64,000 nt of DNA from an uncultured Clostridia bacterium (GTDB lineage Bacteria > Bacillota > Clostridia > TANB77 > CAG-508): the NCBI GenBank assembly GCA_934121885.1, contig CAKOVH010000007.1, positions 1-64,000 of the forward strand. Direction: 5' to 3'. How positions within the stretch are numbered: position 1 is the first letter of the stretch; every line of letters starts with the position of its first letter. Under the pieces are notes generated by a model, which was given only the letters and a program-made list of their open reading frames with translations, ran no database searches and was not told the origin of the DNA. Position numbers and translations under genes: made by a program. Positions 18,591 through 27,630 of this stretch are shown in pieces.

Positions 18591-19457
18591 CTATATAATT
18601 AATCCATTATTTTTTTCAAATGCTTCAAATATTATTTTATTGATTTTTGCCCCCAACAAACTAGCGGGATTATCAGCATAAAAATAATGATCATGAAAAC
18701 CACTTATAAATATGCTTACAATGTAATTACCAAGATTTGTAGAAATAATTCCGCCATCATTTCTGCAATTAATTATATCTTCTTTTCCTTCATCTCCAAG
18801 TCCTCCACTTTTAGTTGCAATATATTTTATAAAAGCATGGTCAGAGCCTTTTTCTTCTAAATATTTTGGAGGTAAGTATCGTATAATCATATCATTCTTA
18901 GTTTGATGAGATAAAATTTCTATTATCTCATTGCATAAATTTGGAGTTAATATTTCTTTTTTTAATATCATTTCATACGCTTTTGCATATTCAAGAGCGG
19001 TTGTTTTTCCAATAGAATTATAAATATTAAAATCCAATTTTCTTGCATTTAGAACTGTATTTTTAAAATCTAATTGTTTAATAGTATTATTTATATTATC
19101 AAAACCTAAATAATCTATCATTTTATTTGTTGCAATATTATCGCTAACAATCATCATTAAACAAGCCATATTTTTTGATGATAACTTTAAATCTTCTAAA
19201 TATTGTATTAAGCCACTACCATTTTGAACGTAATCGTTTTGAGCAGAATAATTAATTATATCATTTCTTGATTTTCCATTTTTAAGAATTTGATTATAAT
19301 ATTCTATTAAAATAAATAGTTTAATACAGCTTGCACTTTCTACAATCTCATTCTCATTATATTTTATTATATTATCCTTATCATCAGTAATATATATGCA
19401 TACCTTACCTTCAAAATTATCTATTAATTGTTTTATCTTTTTCTCACTATTTATCAT
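18591..19457 (-). CDS. class A beta-lactamase-like serine hydrolase without signal peptide
   Basis: 288 residues. The three active-site elements of the penicillin-recognising fold are present: SxxK as S43-C-I-K46, SDN at 105-107 and KSG at 216-218 (TKSGGL). There is no N-terminal signal or membrane segment, so the protein is predicted to stay in the cytoplasm, where a beta-lactamase would have no use. I see no clear omega-loop ExxLN motif (the general-base glutamate of true class A enzymes). It may therefore be a cytosolic serine hydrolase that reuses the fold. It lies downstream of nucleotidase and HD genes, all reading in the same direction. Confidence 0.75.
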   Translation of the reverse strand: MINSEKKIKQLIDNFEGKVCIYITDDKDNIIKYNENEIVESASCIKLFILIEYYNQILKNGKSRNDIINYSAQNDYVQNGSGLIQYLEDLKLSSKNMACLMMIVSDNIATNKMIDYLGFDNINNTIKQLDFKNTVLNARKLDFNIYNSIGKTTALEYAKAYEMILKKEILTPNLCNEIIEILSHQTKNDMIIRYLPPKYLEEKGSDHAFIKYIATKSGGLGDEGKEDIINCRNDGGIISTNLGNYIVSIFISGFHDHYFYADNPASLLGAKINKIIFEAFEKNNGLII

Positions 19458-19483
19458 GATATCTTCTCCTCATACAGTATTTT

Positions 19484-20073
19484 CTAAACTTGTTTTATTT
19501 CATTTATTTTCATATAAATATCATACCAACTATATACTCTAGTTATATTTTCATGTTCAATATCTCTATTATACCTCGTATCATAATACAAAACTTTCAC
19601 TACTTTTACTAGTTCATTAATTGTTGTAGGAGAGTCTTCTATCATTATATCGATTTTATTTTCTAGAATTTCATTTACTTTTGGAGGTTTTGTAAATATA
19701 ATTTTATCATATTCTATATGATTTTTCCTTAGCCACTCCAAAGTACACTGCTTTATGTCTTCATTATTGATTTTACCATTTTCAGCAGTTTTATATCTTG
19801 CTGAAATAATAAATATTTTATTTCCATCATCTCTTAATTTCTTTATAACCTCACTTGCAAATTTTCTAGCTGGTTCATTTTTCACATAATTTAAAAATAT
19901 TCTTTTCTATAATCATTAATTGTATTTTCATCCCAGTTTAATTTTCTATATTCATATAAATTGGCATTATCAAATCCTTTTAAATTATGTTCATAACAAT
20001 ATTTACTAGTAAAATCTAAAATATAATCGTCATCATTTATTAATACTCCATCTATGTCTATTCCAATATTCAT
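19484..20073 (-). pseudogene. HAD-type 5'-nucleotidase (NT5C-like), split by a -1 frameshift
   Basis: The N-terminal 60 residues start MNIGIDIDGVLINDDD, with the DxD nucleophile motif, and end YRKEYF at a TAA (19891-19893). The rest continues in another frame from LNYVKNEPARKFASEVIKKL, with FIISARYK (motif II), IIFTKPPK and IDIMIEDSP (motif III/IV). Shifting back one base at a run of five T (minus strand; 19893-19897) joins both parts into a protein that matches the N-terminal domain of the gene at 20749-22182. The second part could restart at a GTG at 19885, but without the nucleophile it would be inactive. I read it as a broken gene or a homopolymer error. Confidence 0.75.
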
Positions 20074-20095
20074 AATATATTTATCCCTTCTGTAT

Positions 20096-20704
20096 TTACA
20101 AGTCTTCTTTTATCTCTGGAAATAAATCGTATAAATTATATCCCAATAATTTATCAAAATATTCCTTTAGTTTATATGTTTCCTTTATGTGATATTGAGT
20201 ATTAGAATACGCTCCCTTTCTAATTATAAGATCAATTAATCTTTTATCAATTGTATATATCTTTCCTCCTTGAGGGCACATTAAATCACATAAGTTAATT
20301 ATTTTCTCCTCTATGGAATATTCATGTTTTTTTATAAATTCTGTTAAAAAAGGGTTATCCTCTGGATTTGGAACTCCTCCTGCAGTACATATAATATCAT
20401 TATTTAAATACGAATGTGTTAAGCATATATCGCAATATTCTTCGTCATATCCTTTATCTTTTAAATAGTTGTATCCTCTCATAACATGTCCATGAGATTC
20501 TCCATTATATTTACCAATATCGTGTAGGTATCCAAGGGTTATCGTTTTATCTATATCAACATTATATCCATTTTCATTCAATGCCTTTGCAATTTTTCCC
20601 GCACTATCTCCAACAGATAAACAATGTTCAATCCATCTATCATCTTGTGACGTTTTTCTTTCAATTTCTAATAAGCTTCTTGCTTCTTTACTTGTTATTT
20701 TCAC
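20096..20704 (-). CDS. HD domain phosphohydrolase
   Basis: 202 residues, start GTG behind AGGTGA. The HD superfamily metal ligands are visible: H27 (WIEHCLSVGDSAGKIA), H61-D62 (GYLHDIGK), H71/H73 (ESHGHVMRGY) and CLTHSY near 99, with a later aspartate in NLCDLM. Such proteins hydrolyse phosphate esters, often of nucleotides; the substrate is not evident. Its place between two nucleotidase genes suggests a nucleotide-related job (inference). Confidence 0.8.
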   Translation of the reverse strand: MKITSKEARSLLEIERKTSQDDRWIEHCLSVGDSAGKIAKALNENGYNVDIDKTITLGYLHDIGKYNGESHGHVMRGYNYLKDKGYDEEYCDICLTHSYLNNDIICTAGGVPNPEDNPFLTEFIKKHEYSIEEKIINLCDLMCPQGGKIYTIDKRLIDLIIRKGAYSNTQYHIKETYKLKEYFDKLLGYNLYDLFPEIKEDL

Positions 20705-20748
20705 TTATTCACCTACTTTTTATTTTATAGTTTCAAATATTTTAGCAA

Positions 20749-22182
20749 TCATCCTAATTTCTTAAATAAATTTTCATATATTTTATCTCTATTTAATTTT
20801 GTTACAAAAGTTATACTATGATTATTTTCAGTAGCCTCATAAGAAGTATCCTCTTTAACTACTGGACAACTAATATTTTTTATTTCAAACCAATTCTTGT
20901 TTATCATATATGCTATAACTGCTATATCCCATATAACACGACTTTCCTGTATTCCATGATATCCATCATTGTAAAATCTATCAATTAAATAATCACAAAG
21001 TTCAGATTTATTAGCCAAGTTCTCTTTTAATGTATTGATGTCAATTCTTAAATCTGATACAACATTTTTGCAAGGTAATATAGTTAACTTAACTTTTGAT
21101 TCAAGTACTATTTTAACTGCTTTAATATCTTGTCTAAAATTATATTCTAAATTATCTTTATATCCTAATTCGTTTCCACCTAACCAAATAATTTCTATTT
21201 TATTAATTATTGCAGGTTCTTTTTGTATAGCAAGTGCAATATTAGTAATTGCACCTATAGCCATAATATAAGTTTTACTATTTTTTAAAGCAATTTCTAT
21301 AATTTTATTTATAGCATCATTTGTTTCATCATAACCATTTTGAATGTAACTCATTGAACCCTTAAATACTCTATTATTCGTTTCAAAATTTAACCAATTG
21401 CATATTTTTTTAATTTCATTATAACTTAACTCTTGTCCTTCTTTAACTGATACGCTTCTTGTTTTATGAGAATATGGAGCAACTGTTATTGCCTCTATAT
21501 TAAATATATCTTGATTTTTTAGCATATATGCAAGTGCAAATTGGTCATCACATTCATTGTAAGTATCTGTATCTAAAATAACATTTAATTTCTTCTTTTT
21601 ATAATTTGTTATATATTCATATATTTCCTTCCAGCTATGTACTCTTTTAATATTATTAACTTGTCTATTATAAGGCGTATCCATAATTAAAGTTTCTATC
21701 CCATAATTAATACTATCCATACAGATATTTACAGAATCATCAATCATAATATCCACATTATTTTCTATGCATTTTTCTGATTTTCCATGTTTATCATTTT
21801 TATAGGCATTAGTTAGTATAAGTTTATCATAATATATGTGAAATTTATCTAGCCAATCCTTTGTCAGGTCGTATGGATTAGAATAATCTCCATTATCCCT
21901 ACCTGTTATGATATAGATTTTATGACCATCTTGCTTTAATTTATCTATATATTCTTTTGCTCCTTCAATAGGATTTAATTTTTTAACTATTCTTTCTATG
22001 TTTTGTTTATAAAAAGTTTTTTCTTCAACTTCAGACCAGTCAAACATACCTCTTCTGATGTATTCAGCATTTTTATTTATGATACCACGCTTTCCTATTT
22101 CTTTATCGTGGATTAAATATTCTTCTAGTAACACTTCATTAAAATTTGAAATAACATTATCTATATCTATTCCTATATTCAT
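20749..22182 (-). CDS. fusion of HAD 5'-nucleotidase and nucleoside hydrolase
   Basis: 477 residues from the ATG at 22182, which has GGAGG 6 nt upstream. An in-frame ATG 25 codons earlier reads through the DUF1016 remnant and is rejected. Residues 1-195 form a HAD nucleotidase of the NT5C type: GIDIDNV, YIITGRDNG and VDIMIDDS. Residues 196-477 form an inosine-uridine type nucleoside hydrolase: ILDTDTYNECDDQFALAY (calcium-binding aspartates), a conserved IEIIWLGGN segment and ESRVIWDIAV near the end. Together they could take a nucleoside monophosphate to a nucleoside and on to base plus ribose. I do not know this fusion as a standard family. Confidence 0.85.
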   Translation of the reverse strand: MNIGIDIDNVISNFNEVLLEEYLIHDKEIGKRGIINKNAEYIRRGMFDWSEVEEKTFYKQNIERIVKKLNPIEGAKEYIDKLKQDGHKIYIITGRDNGDYSNPYDLTKDWLDKFHIYYDKLILTNAYKNDKHGKSEKCIENNVDIMIDDSVNICMDSINYGIETLIMDTPYNRQVNNIKRVHSWKEIYEYITNYKKKKLNVILDTDTYNECDDQFALAYMLKNQDIFNIEAITVAPYSHKTRSVSVKEGQELSYNEIKKICNWLNFETNNRVFKGSMSYIQNGYDETNDAINKIIEIALKNSKTYIMAIGAITNIALAIQKEPAIINKIEIIWLGGNELGYKDNLEYNFRQDIKAVKIVLESKVKLTILPCKNVVSDLRIDINTLKENLANKSELCDYLIDRFYNDGYHGIQESRVIWDIAVIAYMINKNWFEIKNISCPVVKEDTSYEATENNHSITFVTKLNRDKIYENLFKKLG

Positions 22183-22219
22183 AAATATCCTCCAAACTTC
22201 TACCAATTTCAAACTATAA

Positions 22220-22355
22220 ACCGCTCCATAAACAAGAAAATCCTTTCCCAAATTCATTAGTTAGTTTTTGAGACAATTTATCTAATACAGAATCACCATA
22301 ACTTGCTCTTTCATCACCTTGTTGTATTTTCATAATTGCTTTTCCTATATTTCAA
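22220..22355 (-). pseudogene. remnant of a DUF1016/YhcG-like nuclease gene (N-terminal part)
   Basis: Minus-strand translation gives IGKAIMKIQQGDERASYGDS, then VLDKLSQKLTNEFGKGFS, and a stop soon after. This is the conserved N-terminal piece of DUF1016 (YhcG-like) proteins, whose C-terminal part is a PDDEXK nuclease domain. Nothing of the C-terminal part follows; the HAD fusion gene begins instead. DUF1016 proteins are linked to restriction loci and mobile regions, which fits a decayed defence gene. Confidence 0.7.
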
Positions 22356-22359
22356 TATA

Positions 22360-22637
22360 AACTAAGCATTTCTGTGTTTACAGTTTGATAAACTTTTCAT
22401 TTAACTTTATACGTATAAATTATACAATACATATAGAAATATTTCCATACGCCCATTGAAATTTAATAGCAATTCATTTATAATGCTTATAGAAAGAGAA
22501 CTTAGTTCGTACCCCATTGTTTAACTGCTCCAAAATATAAAATCTTAGCACCAGACGAAAATATTATACTCCTATATAGTAGACATTTATCTACATTAAA
22601 TAATGTATAAATTATCAAGCTAATCATATAATATTAA
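22360..22637. other. intergenic stretch without a recognisable gene
   Basis: AT-rich sequence with stops in all frames. I see no tRNA, repeat or conserved motif in it. Confidence 0.5.
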
Positions 22638-22678
22638 TGTCAAGTTTAGTTTGACAAGTTAAATATTATGTGTTAAAA
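22638..22678 (+). promoter_or_regulatory. plus-strand promoter with overlapping palindrome
   Basis: TTGACA and TAAAAT are separated by 17 bp. A perfect inverted repeat (TGTCAA-N7-TTGACA) covers the -35 element, so the promoter could be controlled by a dimeric repressor. It drives only a short transcript ending at 22763. Confidence 0.5.
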
Positions 22679-22684
22679 TATATT

Positions 22685-22765
22685 TAACTTAACCCTCTGC
22701 TACTTTTGTAGTAAGACGGGAGCCTAAATGATTTTGGAGAGTTCTAGCAACTCTCCTTTTTAATA
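22685..22765 (+). ncRNA. candidate small RNA of about 80 nt
   Basis: Between the promoter above and an intrinsic terminator lies a stretch with no start codon and ribosome binding site. It can form a hairpin (CTGCTAC with GTAGTAAG around TTTT), then GACGGGAGCC. It matches no RNA family that I recognise. It could also base-pair with the 3' end of the toxin transcript from the other strand, but the overlap is slight. Confidence 0.35.
22735..22763 (+). terminator. intrinsic terminator
   Basis: GGAGAGTT and AACTCTCC form a stem with loop CTAGC, then TTTTT. The T tract shows plus-strand direction. Confidence 0.75.
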
Positions 22766-22771
22766 TATATA

Positions 22772-23466
22772 TTATTTAGTAAAAAACTTTATAATCTGTT
22801 TATCAATCAAGTCAAGTGATTCACCAGATATTTTTACATTTCTTCTAACAATATCTTTAAAAATCCTTTGTTTGCTAATTGTTGTTATTTGATTAATTAA
22901 AGCAATGCTATCCTTCTTCATTTTAGAAATTTCGTTTTCCATTTTTTTATATATTTTTGTTCTTTTTCTATTATATTTTGAATGTTAATAGGAACATCAT
23001 CTATTTTTTCTAATTCATCTAATATTTGTTGTAACTTTTGCTTTTCTTTTTCAATTTTCACTTGAAAAACATTATAAAGTTCTTTTCCAAGATTTACAGA
23101 AGATGAATCATATTTTTTACCATCTTTTCTTGAGGTTAATGGAATAACACTCAAAGTACCATTTCTTGTATTATCATATTTATTTAAAACAATACAATAA
23201 TGCAATCCCCCTAATTCATTTCCAATATTAAACCCTAAATTTACTTTTATAACATCACCACGAGAGTACATACCAGATTTTGAAATATCAAAGGTTCTTT
23301 CTTCATCATGATACTCCACAAAATCATTTATCCAATAAGCTAATAAATCGCTTTTCTTATATTCACTTAATTCAATATGTTTAAGAAAAGATAACTCCAA
23401 TCTGTTCAAGGAATTATCCTTATGTATAATAGCACTGTTTTTTAGTTGAATTTCATTTTTATTCAT
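22772..23466 (-). pseudogene. MazF/PemK-type toxin, interrupted by a -1 shift at A7
   Basis: The zero frame (22918-23466, 182 residues) has an N-terminal helical part and a PemK/MazF domain (RGDVIKVNLGFNIGNELGG, LSVIPLTSRKDGKK), then ends in WKTKFLK. A -1 slip at a run of seven A (22942-22948) replaces that tail by MENEISKMKKDSIALINQIT and continues to FFTK at 22772. That tail is the usual C-terminus of this toxin family (INQITTISKQRI). The slip site is A-AAA-AAA in the phase of a classical slippery heptamer, so it may be recoding, slippage or a lesion. These toxins cut mRNA. No antitoxin gene is obvious; in this family the N-terminal part is sometimes part of a single-gene arrangement. Confidence 0.7.
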
Positions 23467-23592
23467 AGTATCACTTCTCCATAATTTGATATAGCAATAT
23501 TATATCAAACGTTTGTTTGAGATGCAATATCTGTAGAAAAATAATTTTATTATTCTTAATTTACAACATAGTAGAGTATTTTTTATTTTATA

Positions 23593-24507
23593 CTAAATTT
23601 TTATTGTATGTATCTTTTTTACTTTACCAAATCTAATACATATAGATGTAAATTTTTTTCTTTTATTACATAATATCTTATCAACTTCATCTGCAACATT
23701 TTCAAAACTTGTGTCCATAAAGTGTGTAAATATATATTGAACATTTTTTATATCTTTTGAATATTTATAGCAAAATTCTCTAATTGGTGCTGATATGCTA
23801 AATACCCAAATAGGTGATACTATTATTATAGTGTTATATGAACTTATATCTATAGCAATGTCTCTTATTGGCATATTCCATTTATGCATGCCATATCTAC
23901 CACACCACCAAAAGCCTGATGTACCTTCTGTTTTTTCTGCTACTTCTATTTCAATAATATCAGCTTTTTGTTTTTCTGCTTCTTCATAGGCTATCTTTTT
24001 CGTATATCCCATTCTTGAAAAATATACAACTAAAATATCTTTATTTTTACCTATATTTTTATAATTATCTATATTAACTTTGAATTGTTCTTGTTTATAA
24101 AACACATAAGTCATATACCCTGTTATCAGCTGGATTATTCCAATTATAAAATAACTTGTTGAAAGAATATTCATTGGAAATATAATAAATTGTATAATAA
24201 TCCAAAGCATTAATGTAAATCCAAATACAGTTCCTAGTATAATTCCTATTTTCTTATTTTTTACAAGTAAATATGTTGCTATCAAATTTGATATTCCATT
24301 AACTATTAATAATGCTATTCCAGAAAAAGTGTAGTTTTGAAATAATATCTCACTAAATGGTAAAACTTGAAAATATGGTAACATCAAATCCATTTTAAGT
24401 AATTTGCCTGTTGGATCAATTAACATACAAGTACTTCCCCAAACTGCTCCAATACCTACAAATAGGCACCAAAATACTAAAAATCTCTTTGTTATTTTAT
24501 ATCTCAT
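23593..24507 (-). CDS. membrane-anchored flavodoxin-like protein
   Basis: 304 residues. The first 140 residues hold about four membrane helices; the rest is a flavodoxin-like domain beginning ILVVYFSRMGYTKKIA (phosphate-binding loop) with IIIVSPIWVFSISAP as the second FMN-contact strand. Free flavodoxins are short and soluble, so the membrane part is unusual, though such fusions occur in clostridia. It follows two ABC permease genes by 31 bp and may belong to their operon. The redox partner is unknown. Confidence 0.75.
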   Translation of the reverse strand: MRYKITKRFLVFWCLFVGIGAVWGSTCMLIDPTGKLLKMDLMLPYFQVLPFSEILFQNYTFSGIALLIVNGISNLIATYLLVKNKKIGIILGTVFGFTLMLWIIIQFIIFPMNILSTSYFIIGIIQLITGYMTYVFYKQEQFKVNIDNYKNIGKNKDILVVYFSRMGYTKKIAYEEAEKQKADIIEIEVAEKTEGTSGFWWCGRYGMHKWNMPIRDIAIDISSYNTIIIVSPIWVFSISAPIREFCYKYSKDIKNVQYIFTHFMDTSFENVADEVDKILCNKRKKFTSICIRFGKVKKIHTIKI

Positions 24508-24538
24508 TTTATCCCTCTTTTTTTATGACTCAATATTT

Positions 24539-25687
24539 TTAATTTATTATTTGTTTTCTTTTACTTATATAGTTTGTTAAAAGAATAAATAACACGCTAA
24601 AGCCTATAACAATTCCACAATTAATAAGTAATGGCTTTATGGTCTCAAAATTAAATATTTCTAAACTTTTAATTATTTCATTATTTGAAACAAAGTAATA
24701 TGTTGGAAGAACATGTGCAATTTTTATTGCATAATCTGGCATATACTCAAATGGTACAAAACAGCCGCACAAAAATGATGTTCCAAGTGCTACTACATTT
24801 ACTATTCCACCAATAGCATTTTTGTTTTGAGTAATATTTCCTATTAAAAATCCTATTGATAAACTGCATATTGCAAATATGAAAGAATTTATAATATACG
24901 CTAACCCATTTGAACTTACCATTAAATCTTTAAATAATATTAAGCTTAAAATCATATATAACATCCACATTGCGAATATTACAATTGCATTTGAAAGTAA
25001 TACAATTCTATTATATTTTTTATAATTAAAACTACTTATAATTGTCCTTTTTTTCACGTTGCTTTCTTTTAAGCTTGATAAAATCATACTAATGCAATAC
25101 ACGCATCCTGCTAAAAGAGCATAATTTAAGAAATTAAAGTATCTATCCATACTGCTTAATTTTGATGTGTCTAATGTTGTTTTTAAATCTACTTTTGCTT
25201 CTTTTTCCATAACATTATTTACTTTATTTATAAGTTCATCTCCACTATAGTTATCCTTATAAATACTTAATATTTTTATGTACTTTTCTACCATCATTTG
25301 GCTATATGATGCATATTCGTCACCACTTGACTTATATTCTAAAGCAGGATTTTTCCCACTTAATAAGTCCTCTCCAAAGTTTTCTGGTATATAAACAACA
25401 AAATTTACATCTCTATAAAAAATTGCATCATTTATTTTTTCTTCATCATTTATGTCTATGTCTTTTATTTCAGAATGTTTGCTTATATAGTCTGCAAATC
25501 CTGTAGTAACGGAATTTTTACTATCCCTATTTACAATTAATATATCAGGCTTTGCTTCTTCAAAGTTAGTTATATTATTACCAGCTGTTTGATTTAGCGT
25601 TGTTATAGCAACTAACATTACTGTATATAAAATTAGCATTCCTTTTAATTTATTTAATATTTTTAAAATTGTTTTAAATACTGTCAT
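24539..25687 (-). CDS. ABC-2 type transporter permease
   Basis: 382 residues. One N-terminal helix (about 17-35), an extracytoplasmic domain of about 140 residues (PDILIVNRDSKNSVTTGF) and five helices at the C-terminal end, the ABC-2 membrane plan. GTSFLCGCFVPFEYMPDYA matches the family. The start overlaps the end of the upstream permease gene by 14 nt. With that gene and the ATPase it forms one exporter, probably with a heterodimeric membrane part. Confidence 0.85.
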   Translation of the reverse strand: MTVFKTILKILNKLKGMLILYTVMLVAITTLNQTAGNNITNFEEAKPDILIVNRDSKNSVTTGFADYISKHSEIKDIDINDEEKINDAIFYRDVNFVVYIPENFGEDLLSGKNPALEYKSSGDEYASYSQMMVEKYIKILSIYKDNYSGDELINKVNNVMEKEAKVDLKTTLDTSKLSSMDRYFNFLNYALLAGCVYCISMILSSLKESNVKKRTIISSFNYKKYNRIVLLSNAIVIFAMWMLYMILSLILFKDLMVSSNGLAYIINSFIFAICSLSIGFLIGNITQNKNAIGGIVNVVALGTSFLCGCFVPFEYMPDYAIKIAHVLPTYYFVSNNEIIKSLEIFNFETIKPLLINCGIVIGFSVLFILLTNYISKRKQIIN

Positions 25688-26855
25688 ACTTTTCCCTCCT
25701 TAAACTAATGAAAGAAATTATTAAACAGATTAATATAAATACTAATAAATATCTAATATCTCTAAAATATCTATCTAATGTATCATAATAATACAATGAA
25801 TAGAAACCATCTGTTATTAAGTTATTTGGATTGATAAGATTAATTATAGGAATATTTTTATCAACTACATATTTTAGAGTAACTCCCATCATTCCTGATA
25901 AAACAGATAAAAACATTGAAATAGCTATTGTAATACCTGTTTTTGCACCTTCTGACACTTTAAATATAGAAGCAATTAACACCCCAAGTGAAATACCGGC
26001 TAAATTTCCAACAGCTGATAGTAGAATAACTAGTGGTGTATGACTTCCAAAATCTACTTTCAATCCTAATTTTAGAAACACCATAAGCAATGTAAGTCCT
26101 ACTAAACTTACAACATAAGAGCCTATTAAGGCACTTAAAACAATTATACTTTTTTTGTTTGGTGATACTGATATTCTTTTTCCTTTATTACTCATATTGG
26201 CTAAACAGTTATTTATCGCTGTTAAGCCAAGCATTCCACCATACATACAAGCCATTGCTATTAATGTATAATACTCTATTTGCATATAACTTAAATTTGA
26301 ACTAGAAATATTTTTTAAGTTTACTTTTTCATCATTTATTCTATTTAATATATCATTTACTATTTTTTCTGTATCGATTGAATACTCGCCTTTTTCCATC
26401 TTACTTTCAATGCTTTTTTTACTTAAATCTTCTATAATAATTTTGCTTTGTCCTATTTCTGTTATAACAAATTTAATAATTGTTTGATATGTTCCATTTT
26501 CTTTTACCACTACCTGTGGTTCATTATCTTTAAATACAATATAGCCTTTAATCTTTGAATTATCCAAAAGTGAATTTGCTTCATCTTCGCCTACATACTT
26601 AATATTAAATAACTTGTTTTCATTGTCATCACTTGATAATTCTTTTAAAGTATTTTTGTATATTTCTTGTGCTTTAAATTCGTCATTGTCAACAACTGCA
26701 ATGTCAAAAACTTGTAGCATTTCATCTTTTTCTATATTAGAAAATGCCATATTAAAAAATACACCTAAAATGATTGGAAAAGCAAAAGTCCAAAATATTA
26801 ATACTTTATTTTTAAATAATGTTTTTATTGTATATTTTAAATTATGAATAAACAT
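25674..26855 (-). CDS. ABC-2 type transporter permease
   Basis: 393 residues with the same plan as its downstream neighbour: helix near 18-36, a soluble domain with FDIAVVDNDEFKAQEIY, then about five helices (residues 190-385). The start overlaps the ATPase stop by one base, so translation is coupled. The TetR gene at the head suggests drug or toxin-responsive export (inference). Confidence 0.88.
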   Translation of the reverse strand: MFIHNLKYTIKTLFKNKVLIFWTFAFPIILGVFFNMAFSNIEKDEMLQVFDIAVVDNDEFKAQEIYKNTLKELSSDDNENKLFNIKYVGEDEANSLLDNSKIKGYIVFKDNEPQVVVKENGTYQTIIKFVITEIGQSKIIIEDLSKKSIESKMEKGEYSIDTEKIVNDILNRINDEKVNLKNISSSNLSYMQIEYYTLIAMACMYGGMLGLTAINNCLANMSNKGKRISVSPNKKSIIVLSALIGSYVVSLVGLTLLMVFLKLGLKVDFGSHTPLVILLSAVGNLAGISLGVLIASIFKVSEGAKTGITIAISMFLSVLSGMMGVTLKYVVDKNIPIINLINPNNLITDGFYSLYYYDTLDRYFRDIRYLLVFILICLIISFISLRREKYDSI

Positions 26856-27616
26856 TAGTCTCTTAATTCCTTTCCTGTAAGTTTTAAAAATACATCATTT
26901 AGTGTAGGTCCAACGCGTTCTATTTTTTCTTTTATATTAGCCTGTTTCTTTAATTCTTCACTTGTTCCCTGTGCTATTATTTTTCCATTATCTAAAATGA
27001 TAATTCTATCGCAAAGTATTTCTACTTCTTCCATATAGTGCGTTGTGTAAACAATTGTTGCTCCTTCATCTCTTAATTTTTTTATTCCGTCTAAAATATT
27101 ATTTCTACTTTGAGGATCTACTGCAACGGTTGGTTCATCTAGAAAAATTAATGTTGGTTTATGAGCTATACCACAGGCAATATTTAATCTTCTTAAAAGA
27201 CCACCTGATAATTGCTTTGGCAAATACTTTTTAAATTCCTCAAGTCCTACTAATTTGATTGCATCTTCTACATATTGTTTTCTAGTATTTTTATCTTTAA
27301 TATATAGTCCACAAAAATAATTTATATTATCATAAACATTTAACTCATTAAATACAGCAACATCTTGAAATATCACGCCTATTTTAGATTTTATATCATA
27401 TGAATCCGGTTTCATGTCTTTACCAAATATTTTTATACTTCCGTTTTGATATTTTAATAATGCTAAAATCGAATTTATTGTTGTACTTTTTCCACTTCCA
27501 TTAGGTCCTAGTAATCCTAATATTTCTCCTTTATAAACATCAAATGATAAATTATCGACTGCCTTTTTTCCTTTATATTCTTTGGTTAAGCTCTTAACCT
27601 CTATTATTTTTTCCAT
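26855..27616 (-). CDS. ABC transporter ATP-binding protein (drug-export type)
   Basis: 253 residues. Walker A GPNGSGKST, signature LSGGLLRRLNIACGIA (Q-loop FQDVAVFNEL), Walker B LIFLDEPTVAVDP and H-loop TTHYMEE are intact. The LSGG-LLRR signature and the length fit the DrrA/CcmA-like class of ABC-2 exporters. Between tetR (14-bp gap) and two permease genes. Confidence 0.93.
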   Translation of the reverse strand: MEKIIEVKSLTKEYKGKKAVDNLSFDVYKGEILGLLGPNGSGKSTTINSILALLKYQNGSIKIFGKDMKPDSYDIKSKIGVIFQDVAVFNELNVYDNINYFCGLYIKDKNTRKQYVEDAIKLVGLEEFKKYLPKQLSGGLLRRLNIACGIAHKPTLIFLDEPTVAVDPQSRNNILDGIKKLRDEGATIVYTTHYMEEVEILCDRIIILDNGKIIAQGTSEELKKQANIKEKIERVGPTLNDVFLKLTGKELRD

Positions 27617-27630
27617 ATATAACCTCCACC

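Noticed and set aside
22183..22257. Start of the nucleotidase fusion at 22257
   Set aside because: Those 25 codons are an out-of-frame reading of the DUF1016 remnant.
22738..22758. preQ1-like sequence (TTCTAGC within a stem)
   Set aside because: It is only the loop and arms of a simple terminator; the pseudoknot tail of a preQ1 riboswitch is missing and no queuosine gene follows.
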